This document shows positions 9,010-21,102 of a stretch of DNA of 64,000 nucleotides, one piece after another. The notes beneath the pieces were generated by a model. It saw only the letters and a list, made by a program, of their open reading frames with translations. It did not search any database and had not been told where the DNA came from. This DNA comes from Hemileia vastatrix. Its lineage: Eukaryota > Basidiomycota > Pucciniomycetes > Pucciniales > Zaghouaniaceae. The stretch lies in contig JASXTE010000012.1 in assembly GCA_030280995.1 (NCBI GenBank), positions 8,593,001 to 8,657,000 of the forward strand. Reading direction: 5' to 3'. The position numbers and the translations under genes were made by a program. Within the stretch, counting starts at the first letter, position 1. Every line of letters begins with the position of its first letter.

Positions 9010-12000
9010 ATGGCTGAATCATCCACTCCTCCTCCGCCTAACTTCTCCTTCCTTCAAGACTCTTCCAACTACTCAGAAATTAAAGGAATAGAAAAGTTAA
9101 ATGATAAGAACTATAGCTCTTGGAAAACCGACCTAAAATATGCACTCACAGTTCGAAATTTGGATCAGTTTCTCAATGAGGATTGCCCTGTACCAACCGA
9201 TCCGGAACTACTCTCTATTTTTAACATTCGACAACGCCAAACTAACACAATCATTAAAATTTTCATGGATCGTGCTAACCAGCATAAATTTATTCTCGAT
9301 GATGATGCCGTTGAACCGGCTGCTTTATGGACACGCATCAAGGACCATTACGCTTCTAAATCCAGTCAAAACTGTTCTTATATTGTAAATAAATTATTTA
9401 AAATCAAGTTCACTGAAAGCAATATTCAAGAAGCTATGGACGACTTTCGAGGTACGATGAAACTCCTTAGAGATGTTGCCCCAGATCTATTCAAGGAAAA
9501 TATCCTGTCATACATCATGGCAAACTACGTGCTCAATCTTCTACCTGAATCCTACCAAACCTTCTCTTTGATCATACTTAGCAAGTATGATATTACAAAC
9601 CGTCGAGCAACAATTGAAAGTATCTTTGCCGACATTGAGGCTGAAGTTATTAGAAGAAAGGTACTCAACACTACCGGTTCAACTTCTGGGACAGTTTTAG
9701 CTACGGATACTAAAACTAAAATATTTTGCTCGAAAGGCAAACATAATCCTCTGGCACCACATTCAGAGGCATCTTGTTTTCAATTACATCCTGAAAAGCG
9801 AGACGAATTTTTAAAACGAAAGAAGGAAAGGGAAAACAGGGACACCAACAATGGAAAGGCTCTATCAGTATTTTCCGATATACCTCTTAATCATGGCATC
9901 TTGGACAGCGGTGCCTCTTTTTCAATCTTCAACTCCTTACAATTTTTCTCAACATACGAACCATCAAAATTAAGTTTATCTATGGCAAATGGGGATGAGT
10001 TATTAGCCCTTGGACAAGGCAAAGTAGCTTTTACTTCATCATCCGGTCATACTTTCAATATTGAACATGCTCTTTATGTACCTACGGTTAAAGCTAATTT
10101 AATAGCTGCCATCGATCTTCTTCTCGATGACTGGAGTTTAATTAAGGAGGACGGAATTTTCAAAATAAAGTACAAGAATATCACTCATATAGAGTGCTCT
10201 ATAAGTGGACGAATCATCACTTTTCCATTGACTAAAATGTCAATTTTTAATGTTACAACAAATGATGATAAAAATTTACAACTTTTACATCATAAATACG
10301 GACACCCAAGTAATCAAACCATGGATAAATTATACCCAGGTTTGAATTTCCTTAGCTTCAGTTGCAAAACATGCACATTAGCTAAATCTCATGTTTTACC
10401 CTACTCCGGCACTTTCCCGATCCCGGAAAACCCTTTGGATGTCATTCATATGGATTTATGCGGTCCTATCACCCCTGAATCAAAAGGAGGAAAATCCTAC
10501 TTCTTTCAAATAGTCGATGGACACTCTCGTTATCGTCACACCTACTTCCTAAGCCTTAAGTCAGAAGCCTACGAAGTCTTTCGTGATCATCAATTATTGG
10601 TCGAAAACCAACTTTCACAAACTATTAAATGTCTTATTTCCGACAATGGAGGAGAATTTACAAGCAATTCTATGAAAAATCTTCTTAAAAACAAAGGCAT
10701 CCTGCATCTTCGAACTGCTCCCTACTCACCTCAACAGAACCCCATAGCTGAAAGGGGAAATCGGTCTATTGTTGAAAAGGCAAAATGCCTTCTAATAGAG
10801 TCAGGCCTTGATCCTCACTGGTGGGCCGAAGCCGTCAACACAGCCACTTTTCTACTGAATATTTTGCCAACATCAGCACTCTCAGATCATAAGACCCCTT
10901 GGGAAGTTTGGTTCAACGGAAAAGTTAAAATTCCTCAGAAACTTTATCCTTTTGGATCCGATGTAATCTACTATCAACAAAAGCATAAGCGAAATGGAAA
11001 GTTTGACTCCAGTGGAGAAGAGGGAATCTTCCTTGGTTATTGTGAGGGACACATTAACTACCGGATTTACTCACCCAGCACTGACTCCATATTAATTACT
11101 CACAATGTAAAATTCTTGAATACTTTCACTCTAGCTCGACAAATTTCCAAGGGCCAAACTGCTGAAACTCTTATATTTCCCGAAACTGAATTTCTATCCA
11201 TCCCTTTGCCAAGTTGTCCCAATAATTCTATTTCTGAAAATGAATTGGTAGAGAGTCACTCAATTCCTACTCAGCCTGAAATACCCTCTGAACCTGTAGA
11301 CTTTTCATCCTCCTCTCCTTCTGAAACCCCTATTGAACCTCCCCAAGCTCCTAAACACTACGCCTACATTGAGAAAGATATCCGACCTTCACAAGAAATT
11401 AACTCCTCTATAAATCCTTCAAATATACTGACTTCAAAAAGAAGGGGAAACCACATTAATATGATAGTAACTCCTTTCAACACACCCAAAAACTTTTACG
11501 AAGCAATCAATTCCCCTGAGAGTGACGAATGGCTTAAAGCCATAGAAAGCGAACTTTCAAGTATTAATAAACACGGTGTCTGGGAAGAAACTCCAGTACC
11601 TTCAAATAATCATTTACTAGGTACCACTTGGACCTTTAAAAGGAAGACAGACTCTGAAGGTAATATAGTCAAATACAAAGCAAGACTTTGCGTTCAAGGT
11701 TTCTCTCAGATCGAAGGCATTGAATATAACGAAACATATGCTCCAACTGGTAGATTAAACACCTTACGCTTTTTACTGGGACTTGCTTCCTACAAGGATT
11801 GGGAACTTCATCAAATGGACGTCAAGTCAGCTTTCCTTCATGGAGAGCCAGACGAAGACCTTTACCTTAGATTCCCTAGCGGTTACTCGCCCAAAAATCA
11901 AAATCTTTGTCTACACTTAAAGAAATCTCTATATGGCCTGAAACAAAGCCCTCGATGTTGGTATCGCAAACTCTCTGGCTTTTTCACTGACATTGGCTTC

Positions 12001-13020
12001 AGACCAAGCAAGGCTGATCCTTGCCTCTTTATCAATAATGACAATACGCATCCATGTTATGTATTTATACATGTGGATGATTTAATCATTGCAGGACCTT
12101 CAGTGCATGAGTTCAAAAGTAAAATTTCACAAGTCTTTGACATGGAAGATCAAGGAGAACTCAACTGGGTACTCGGCATGAAGGTAATTAGAGACCGAAC
12201 AAATAGAACCATTCAACTATCACAAGAATTATATATCAACAAATTACTCACGGAATTCAATTATCAAGATTGTCGAACTGTCACTACTCCTCTAGTCCCA
12301 AATTCACACTTCTCCACGTGTTCTTCTAATGAGCTAACCCATCTATTCAACTATAGACGAGCAATCGGTCTGCTGAACTATCTCGTACTGTGTACTCGAC
12401 CTGATCTAGCCTATGCTGCTTCTACCCTTGCACAATATCTAAATGAACCCTCCGACCAGCAAATTCAAGCTTTCTTTCACGTTCTACGATACCTCAAATT
12501 GACTAAAAACTTTCAACTAACCTTAGGCAATGTTCCCGATTCTGAACTAGGTTCATTGATTGGTTTTTCAGACGCCGATTATAACAAATCAGAAGACTCC
12601 AAGTCTACCTCCGGTACACTTGTCTTTCATCTAGGCTTGATCAGCTGGCGCTCATGCAAGCAACAATCCATTGCTCTTTCAACCTCTGAGTCTGAATATT
12701 ATGCTATGACCGAATGTTGTCAGGATCTTCTTTGGACCAAGTAGTTATTCAATGATTTCTCTATCACACTCAACAAATCAATTCTCAATGGGGACAATCA
12801 AGGTGGTATCAATCTGGCTCTTAATCCTCTTTATCAACATCGTACTAGACACATAAATGTCAAAGTGTGTTGGTTGCGTGAACAAGTCACTAATGGTGAA
12901 TTCTCAATTGACTACACTCCCTCTTCTCAAATGGTTGCCGATATATTAACCAAATCATTGCCTAGACCTAAGCATCTAGAATTTTTATGCTCACTAAACC
13001 TCTCGCCATTGCTGTCTTGA
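9010..13020 (+). pseudogene. copia-2 Gag-Pol polyprotein with one premature stop
   Basis: A single frame of 1244 codons (9010-12744) ends at TAG 12742. The same frame stays open to the natural stop at 13018-13020, so one nonsense change removes the RNase H tail (GDNQGGINLALNP and DILTKSLPRPKH lie beyond it). Domains in order: capsid (KNYSSWKTDLKYAL); variant zinc motif about residues 240-256 (C-X4-H-X5-H-X4-C); protease LDSGASFS about 298; preintegrase LHHKYGH...CKTCTLAKS about 423-460; integrase DLCGPITPE, ISDNGGEF about 542, PQQNPIAERGNR; reverse transcriptase KARLCVQGF and catalytic IHVDDLIIAG about 1020; RNase H FSDADYN about 1186 and STSESEYYAM. All catalytic residues upstream of the stop look intact. 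The start ATG at 9010 gives MAESSTPPPPNFSFL. Confidence 0.92.
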
Positions 13021-13031
13021 GCACGGGAGGG
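13018..13031 (+). promoter_or_regulatory. copia-2 polypurine tract
   Basis: Purine-rich GAGCACGGGAGGGTG ends where the 3' LTR begins (TGTTGAG at 13032), the usual plus-strand priming site. The same tract, reverse complemented, ends the window (about 63983-64000) next to another LTR. Confidence 0.75.
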
Positions 13032-13650
13032 TGTTGAGATTACACTCCTGAATAGAATAGATTCTACATTTATCTACATATACATATATATATATATATA
13101 TATATATTTACATACTACTTTTAACCTAACTTGATGATATTACATAGAGCATATATGGATGAGGAAATCCCTGCCCGTTTCCTCATCCATTTTCTTTGTC
13201 TTTTATCTTATTTAATTATTATTAATTCTTTACTTATCTTTCTCTCATCCCGTTCCAAGTCCTCTGTCCATTTCCATCTGTCCCCGTGTCCGTGTCCCTC
13301 ATTGTGTCCTAAAGCCTAACTTGCCTGGTGACCAATCTTATCAGGTAACTTGTACGTATGCTCTACAACAGCAATAGCTCCTTATCCATTTTCTTTGTCT
13401 TTTATCTTATTTAATTATTATTAATTCTTTACTTATCTTTCTCTCATCCCGTTCCAAGTCCTCTGTCCATTTCCATCTGTCCCCGTGTCCATGTCCCTCA
13501 TTGTGTCCTAAAGCCTAACTTGCCTGGTGACCAATCTTATCAGGTAACTTTCCTCTGTCCATTTCCATCTGTCCCCATGTCCGTGTCCCTCATTGTGTCC
13601 TAAAGCCTAACTTGCCTGGTGACCAATCTTATCAGTGTCCAATCGTAACA
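13032..13650 (+). repeat. copia-2 3' LTR
   Basis: Same structure and nearly the same sequence as 8280-8899, followed by target duplication CACAG and then the displaced end of the copia-1 LTR. Confidence 0.93.
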
Positions 13651-13710
13651 CACAGGGCATTACAAAAAACAACCACTACTACAAATACATATGGTGTGCA
13701 AGTTAGATAC

Positions 13711-14099
13711 TACTGCATTATGGGGCAACAAAAATATGTTGCCGGGCACTGTACAATCCTTTGTTAAATATGCAAGTATTACTTCAGTACAGGCTCAGTT
13801 TGTGAACACTGAACTATTATATACATATTTAATTTAGTTTTTATCACCAGTAACTTATAAGTGTGGTAATGGCAATCAATATGAGTCAAATGATGATAAC
13901 GAGCAAATAATTTTGTGACTCTAAACCTTGCGCAATCACTGAAATCTTAAATTAATGTGCACTTTACAATCATTCCCTTAAATATGTATATATTAGTTCA
14001 GTGTCCACAAACTGAGCCTGTACTGAAGTAATACTTGCATATTTAACAAAGGATTGTACAGTGCCCGGCAACATATTTTTGTTGCCCCATAATGCAGTA
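13711..14099. mobile_element. Small foldback element C1
   Basis: Left arm 13711-13815 (TACTGCATTATGGGGCAAC...) is the reverse complement of 13993-14099 (...GTTGCCCCATAATGCAGTA), about 105 bp per arm with few mismatches. The centre is AT-rich and noncoding. It lies at the core of foldback A and adjoins GTATC. Confidence 0.8.
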
Positions 14100-14104
14100 G
14101 TATC

Positions 14105-14555
14105 ACTACGCACCTAGTAAGATATCCCTGATGGGGATATCCAGCACGAGTTAAGGATATTTTAGGGAGGGACATAAGGTCAGAAAAATATATGTAAGAA
14201 AAGTAAGTGCATGAAAAATATGTGCGAGAAACGTAAGTGTAAGAAAAATCATTTGTGACCATGAGAATATTTTTTTTCAAAAAAAAATTGTAAAAAGACA
14301 GAAAAAAATAAAAAATGAAATAAAAAATCTTTTTTTCGGAAAAAACAAAAGTACAAAACACAGTTTCCCATGGTTGCAAGATATTTTTATTAAATTTATT
14401 ATCCTCACATCTTTTTTTTGCACATATTTTCCTGGAAAATATTTATCTCACACATATTTTTCTTGCACATATTTTTCTATCCTTATGTCTCTCACTATAA
14501 TATACCTAACTCGCGCCAGATATCCCCATCAGGGATATCTTACTTGGTGCGTAGT
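14105..14555. mobile_element. Small foldback element C2 with GATATCCC palindromes
   Basis: Left arm ACTACGCACCTAGTAAGATA from 14105 is matched by a right arm ending GGTGCGTAGT at 14555, about 65 bp clearly and further imperfectly. The direct repeat GTATC flanks it (14100-14104 and 14556-14560), a plausible 5-bp target duplication. Within each arm GGGATATC lies close to GATATCCC. The open frames here (13993-14379 minus, 14374-14663 plus) are low-complexity readings of the hairpin. Confidence 0.75.
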
Positions 14556-14793
14556 GTATCTAACTTGCACACCATATGTATTTGTAGTAGTGGGTGTTTT
14601 TTTCCCTATTCGGTAATAATATCACACTTGCACACCAAGCGTAAGAATTATGTATATATCTAAGGGATGTTGTTACATAGTATGAGACATCGAAATAATT
14701 TGAATTGAAAACAGACAAAAATAGCATTACCGGCGTGCACCTAACACTTTTGGTTGAGTGTGCCGGTGTGTCCTAATATCGTCCCTAAATTTA

Positions 14794-15207
14794 ATGTGTT
14801 TCCACATTTGCCATGTTTGACACCCCCTATTAAATATAAATAAAATTGAATTTAAACTACTACAATGTCCATTTGATTGCTTTTAAATCATCAAAAACAT
14901 CATATCATAAATTTTGATGATTCAAACATTGTAAGGTGTACAATTTAAAAAAGAAACAATGTACACATACACACATATATATATTACACCTGAGAAAAAC
15001 TTGTGATGAAATAAAAAGTAAAAGTACGCCAGGCACTAATATATATTGGGGAAATGCTGATTGGCTACTCTATTTGATAATCATGAAAGATATTGAGCTC
15101 CGAAAAACGCTTGAATAAGGTGATGAAGTCGTTATTGCAAAAGATGCATTAGCATTTTAGTGTGAAGGTCGTTTTATTTTTATATTTGAACTGGAAATGG
15201 TTAAGTC
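14794..15207. other. Noncoding stretch downstream of the membrane-protein gene
   Basis: AT-rich sequence between foldback A and the stop codon of the minus-strand gene. It presumably includes that gene's 3' untranslated region. I see no coding or repeat structure apart from a short CA/TA run near 14960-14985. Confidence 0.5.
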
Positions 15208-18200
15208 TTAAATTCCCCTGCTTATATGGCTTATGCTGACTCGATGAGGATTGGAAGGTTTTCGCATAATTTTCTTAGCTGGACGAGTTGATTCAACATT
15301 GATGGGTGACCGCAGACATTCAGCTGGTGGCCACGAATACACTTGACCTGGTTCAGTAATCATTCGCCACTATTTTGATTTTTAATTTTTTTGAAATTTT
15401 TTAATTAGCTCTAAAAAATCCGAACTCAATCCAAAGTGCAAATGAAATGGTAACTTACGGCTCTAATAAGAAGTGCTAGAGCTAAAAATATCCCACCCGT
15501 CAGCACAAGACTGGTTGCGCATGCCTTGAACTTTGGTCTAAAATTAAATTATGATAAATCATGAGAGATTGCACCAGCTTATCTATAGTTAGTACTTAAA
15601 GGTGTTATGTACTTAGACATATATGTACTTAGCTATCACGTGACTCTTGTATATAGACTGTAGTTTGCGCAGTTGAATAACTCCGATTCTTCTCGGAGTT
15701 CTGATACTGACGCATCCTTACAGGTTATGGGACCCTTGTGCGCTCGTCATTAAATAAGTTAGCGATTACTGCCGAGATTTGAATCCCGTCTGGTACACTG
15801 CCCGACGTACAACTTCTTAGCCTTACACCGACTAGGCTTTTGTTTTCCTGCCTTTACACCACTGAGGCATCACTTGTTTACCCTTTGCTCTCCTTGCTTT
15901 CACACCGGTAAAGCATTTCTCTTCTCACTACATATGCCACACACCCGATCCCACGGAGAACCCCCAGAAAGTCTTTCCGACGAAGAAACCAACCCCACCC
16001 CTCGTGCTACTGCTTCTCCCATCCTACCCCATCGTGACTTTTCTCCCCACGCTCACAACCATACCATGCCTCATCAAACCTCATCCCGCCCTTCGTCTTC
16101 CTCCTCTGTCTCACCTCCTATCCCACTTACTCTTGATGAGATTCAACGCCGTCGCAAAGAAATTAGTGGTATTGTGAAAGCGACGACTGGTGTTATCAAG
16201 TTATCTGCTGATGGTTCCAACTGGCACGATTGGGACTGGCAGATCAAGATTGTCATGACCAACCATGTTGGATCCTCCTCCTATGCCACGGATGATGTGC
16301 AAATTGGCGATGCTTTTGTTGACAGATTAGCATGGAACATCATATTCAACACTGTTGATATCTCTCTCCAACGCTTATTATCATCCGAAAGTTCCTGTCG
16401 AGAAGCATACCTACTCCTTTTCAAGAAATTCAATAGAGCTACACACACTTCCCGATTATCTTCTTTCAAGGCTCTCTTGACTATTCCCCTCCAACCTTTT
16501 GTCTCTGTCACTAAACACTGTGAACGTGTTGAAGAATGCATTGAGGCTATTATTCGGACTGGGTTTGCATTTACCAATGCTTCCTTCAAGGCAATAATGC
16601 GACAAGTTCTTCTTCCGAATTCTCAAGCTGAACTCTCTATCGATATCAGCAGGGCTATTGAATCCAAAGGATCATCCCTCACTCTTTCCGCTGATGATTA
16701 CCTCACGGAAATGTTAAACGCTGAAACGAACTTATCCTTAGTCAAACAAGCCAATGATTTGCCCAACGTTTCTAATATCTCTCTTAATGCCTTCAGACCA
16801 CGACCTGATCGACATCGACAAATTGATTCATATCGACCCCCGAATGCTCAACGCAGATGTAACGACTGTGGTTCTTTCAAGCATTTATTCTCCGATTGCC
16901 CATACAACATGCGCTCTTCATTTTATTCCCCAACACTGAAATTATATTACGATCTCAATCAAAAAATTTCTGAGTTAGGTAAACTGCCCAAAATGGCCAA
17001 CGATAACAAAGGCAAAGTGAGAATACATATGGCTGATGCGGATGAGAAAATAATTGAAGTGGACACTAACTCTATTGACGCTCTCTCAACCGCAATAAAT
17101 CAAATTGATCTGAAAAGTTTTGAATGGCAAAGTGAAACATCCATCGCTGAAACTGAAGCCATCATTGATTCTGGAGCTACCCATCATGTCACTGGAGACG
17201 TGAGTATCCTCTTCAACTTTAAAAATATATCTCCTCATATCCCCGTTAAGGTAGCCACTGATGGCCCACCATCTTTCATTACTGGCACTGGTGATATAAA
17301 AATTGTAGGTGTAGGTTGCACCATCCTCTTAAGAAACGTGTTCTTTTGTCCTCAGGCCCGGACTACACTAGTTTCTCTTTTTGATTTGGTTAAAGCTGGA
17401 ATGTCCTTTTCTATGTCTCCTGATCGGGAGCTTGTACTTACACATGATAGTACAACCATATTGCTTGGACACATTGATTTGACTGGAAGAAAATGGGTTG
17501 TAAATACTATCAAATGTAATAATCCTGCTTCTTTTTTAAATACAAATCCTACTCCACTTTACCTGATAGCTGCACCTAAGCCCTCCCTATTAATTGATAC
17601 CTTTAATCTTTTCCTTGACGACGTTAACTCGGCCAATATTCATCGTCCTTATGCTGCTCCGGGCTCCCTTCTTGATTGGCATCGAAAACTAGGCCACACC
17701 AGCGACCGAGTTTTGCGCAAGCTCATTAATCTCAATCTTGGGATTGGTTTACCCTCTGAATGTCCCAAAGGAAAGATTGATTGTGCCGACTGTGCAATTG
17801 CTAAAAGTGTACGAAAAACAACAGCACAACGTGAAATTGCGCCTGAGTCATTATTATCTCTAGTAGTTGGTGATCTTATAGGGCCCATAAAAGATGCAAC
17901 GGTGAATGGCAATTTCAAATGGGCAGCTCTATTTCGGGACTCCTTCTCTACATATGGTGAAGTCTTTCTTCTTAAAAGCAAAAGTGACGCTATGAGTGCA
18001 TTTAAAACTTTTCATGATAGACTCACGACTGTTACTGGGAGAAAACTTCTAGTATTGAGAACTGATGGAGGTGAACTTCACAGTAACGCTATGAAAACCT
18101 ATCTTTCCTCAATTGGTGCTACTCATGAAATCACTATGCCATATCATGCTGAACAAAATGGCACTGCGGAACGTTTTAATCGAACAGTAGGTGACATAGC

Positions 18201-21057
18201 TAGGACATCATTATTGGCGAGTGGTCTACCGAAGAGTTTTTGGGGTCTTGCCTACAAATGGGCTTCTTTTGTACACAATAGAATTCCCAACAATAAAATT
18301 ACCGATTCAACTCCACTACAAATTGTATATGGTACTCGACCTAACTTCAACAACTTTCGAACTTTTGGCGAAAGAGCATTTGTCCATGTCCATAAAGAAC
18401 TTCGAACAAAACTAGATAATCGAGCAATTGAATGCCAGGTAGTAGGATATGCTCAAAACAACTACGGCTGGTTATTCTGGCACAAAGAATCTGGACGCCT
18501 TTTTGAATCCGCAATGGCCATGTTTCCTACCAATAATCCTGAAACCGTGAATCATTCACGCCTTGCGCCACTTGCACCATTGACTCCTATCAACAGTTCT
18601 CGACCAGGTTCTTTGGAATCTATTCTTAACTCCCTCACCCTAGGAGATTTCAGCGCCGAAAAGACCATTGATGAACAGGATATCCTATCTGAAAAAATTC
18701 AAGCTGCTACCTCCCGATCACCCATCTGTCTTCCTAACACATATCTACAAGCAATGAAGTCGTCGGAATCCACAGAATGGAAATCTGCTTGCGCTGATGA
18801 ACTGAACAATATGTCACGATTAAAAGTATGGTCACCTGTTTCCCTTCCCCCAGGAGTTACTCCACTCAAAGGCAAATGGGTGTTCACAATTAAACAAGGG
18901 CAAAAATTGACTCCCCTAAAATTCAAAGCACGTTATGTCGCAAAAGGTTTTAAACAACGTGAAGGAATCGATTACAATGATACTTTTGCTCCTACAGCAA
19001 CTTTTGCTTCACAGCGTATCTTACTCACCCTAGCAGCTATGTATGGATGGAAGGTAAAGTCTTTTGATGTTACTGCTGCCTATCTACACAGCAACATAGA
19101 TGAAGACCTGTGGATAGAACCCCCACCTGGCATGCAATTATCAGCTCAGCATAATGCTCTCAAATTACACAAAGCACTATATGGCACCAAACAAGCCGCT
19201 CGGTGCTGGTGGTTTCATATCGCTGACAAACTAAAATCACTAGGATTTGTTTCCAGTCAATATGACTCAAGTCTCTATATCTTGAAAGACCAACAATCTA
19301 CCGGCATAGTGTGGCTGCATGTAGATGATGGGATAGTGACAGGAAGTAATGATACAGTGTTGAAGAAATTGGAAACGGGTTTGAATGGGGGGCTAGAGGT
19401 GAGATGGTTAGATGGATTAGATAGTATAGTAGGGATGAAAGTGAAGCGTGTTGAACGAGGTTTTGAATTAGACTGTCACCAACTGATTGATAAAATACTG
19501 ACTGATCATAATCCAGGTGGTTTGAAGTGCAAGACTCCTCTTCCTCTGAATACCACTTTAGACTCAGCTAGAGAAGACGATATTGGCATCGATTCAAACA
19601 AATATTTATCAATCATTGGAAGTCTGAACTATGTAGCAATAGCTACCAGACCTGATATTTCATTTGCAGTTAATTTTCTAGCTAGATTTGCCTCAAAACC
19701 TCTTGATCACCACTGGTCTGCATTGCGCCATTTACTCAAATATGTACAGGCAACAAAAGATCTCAAATTGCGTCTTTACCCCAACTCCTCATCTAAACCT
19801 ACCCTGACAGCCTATTCTGATGCATCATGGGGCGGTGAATGGTCAAGATCCACCAGCGGTCACATTATTTATTTGAATGGATGCCCAATTTTATGGTCAT
19901 CCAAGCGACAAACCACGGTAGCTGACTCAACTTGCTTTGCTGAATGTTTTGCAATGTGCTTGGCAACGAAGGACTCAATCTGGTTACGGAATTTATTGAC
20001 CGACATATGTGGTAACATCGACAGTGTATCTCTGAAATGTGACAACAAAAGCGCCGTGTCTTCAGCCAAAAACAACCCATCCAACAAACGTACTAGACAT
20101 TCAGATAGATACTTCTTCCTTGTGAATGAACATTTATATAAGAAAAACATTATTTTAGACTGGGTTCCTGGCACAGATCAAAACGCCGATATTCTTACAA
20201 AAAATTTAGGTCCTGTTCTTATCGTTGATAAAAGGCACTTACTGGGTGTTACATGATTTTCTTTAGTTGTTTTCTTACACGATGATAGCAAAGTGGGGGG
20301 CTGTTATGTACTTAGACATATATGTACTTAGCTATCACGTGACTCTTGTATATAGACTGTAGTTTGCGCAGTTGAATAACTCCGATTCTTCTCGGAGTTC
20401 TGATACTGACGCATCCTTACAAAAGGTTTGTCCCGAAAATTGAAATTCCCATGAACTTTTTCTCTTTCCTCAGAACTTATCTGACTTAAGCAAATCAATA
20501 GTGGGAAGGTGGAAAGAGGGGAAGTGAGATGTATCGTCGATGACTACATGACATACAGCTGTTCTTGGAAAGGTTGTCGTCAAAATGCAAAATTTTCGAA
20601 ATTTTTTGACGGAAAGACTGACATAAGACAGAAAACTTGGCATATTTTTGGTTCAAGCGGGCCAATTTCGCTATCAAATGTTAATGTTTCTGTCTATAAA
20701 ATGCGAACATTTTTGCGTTTTGGCGACAACCTTTCTGAAAGCAGCGGTACGTTGATTTGCTTATGTTTCAAAAAGTTCCGAGACATGAGAAAAAGTTTAT
20801 GAAAATTTAGATTTTGGGAACAAACCTCCAAGTATGAACTTTAACTCTGCTGTTGATAACCGAAATTCTATACAAGGTTTTACGAAAATAAATTAAGATG
20901 GTAACTTACTTTGTCAGTGACTTTCTTGTATTTGTCAAGAAGACAATACATGCGATTTGGTTCGTCAAAAGACATAAAAACATGCCCGTGCATTGCCACA
21001 CTGAGTAAACTGATCATCACCCACATCAAGTAAAAACAAATTATAACGTTGGAGATA

Positions 21058-21102
<45 letters not shown>

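Larger units (their letters stand above)
8280..13650 (+). mobile_element. copia-2: nearly intact Ty1/copia element inside the copia-1 3' LTR
   Basis: LTRs at 8280-8899 (620 bp) and 13032-13650 (619 bp) both begin TGTTGAGATTACACTCCTG and end CCAATCGTAACA. They differ at only about seven or eight places by eye, so the insertion is recent. The target duplication CACAG is at 8275-8279 and 13651-13655. One long gag-pol frame lies between, damaged by a single in-frame stop. Confidence 0.93.
4165..14785. mobile_element. Foldback/TIR element A (MITE-like) split by nested copia insertions
   Basis: The left arm 4165-4352 (GGGACAATATTAGGACACAC...) is the reverse complement of the right arm ending at 14785 (...GTGTCCTAATATCGTCCC). 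After removal of the copia insert the left arm resumes at 13670-13710, matched by 14556-14597. Total arm length is about 230 bp. Both outer ends are flanked by TAAATTTA (4157-4164, 14786-14793), consistent with an 8-bp target duplication of hAT type. That octamer is itself palindromic, so it may instead belong to the inverted repeat. No transposase of its own is seen. Copia-1/copia-2 occupy 4354-13664 and two smaller foldbacks occupy 13711-14555. Confidence 0.8.
15603..20421 (+). mobile_element. copia-3: structurally intact Ty1/copia element in a host intron
   Basis: LTRs 15603-15722 and 20302-20421 are both 120 bp, begin TGTTATGTAC, end CATCCTTACA and appear identical base for base. The target duplication AAAGG is at 15598-15602 and 20422-20426. 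It has a primer-binding site, one uninterrupted gag-pol frame and a polypurine tract. Identical LTRs and an open frame indicate a very recent insertion. It lies antisense within intron 5 of the membrane-protein gene. Confidence 0.95.

Noticed and set aside
13993..14663. Frames of 80-128 codons on both strands rich in Phe, Tyr and Ser
   Set aside because: They translate the arms of foldback C2; low complexity, mirrored on opposite strands.
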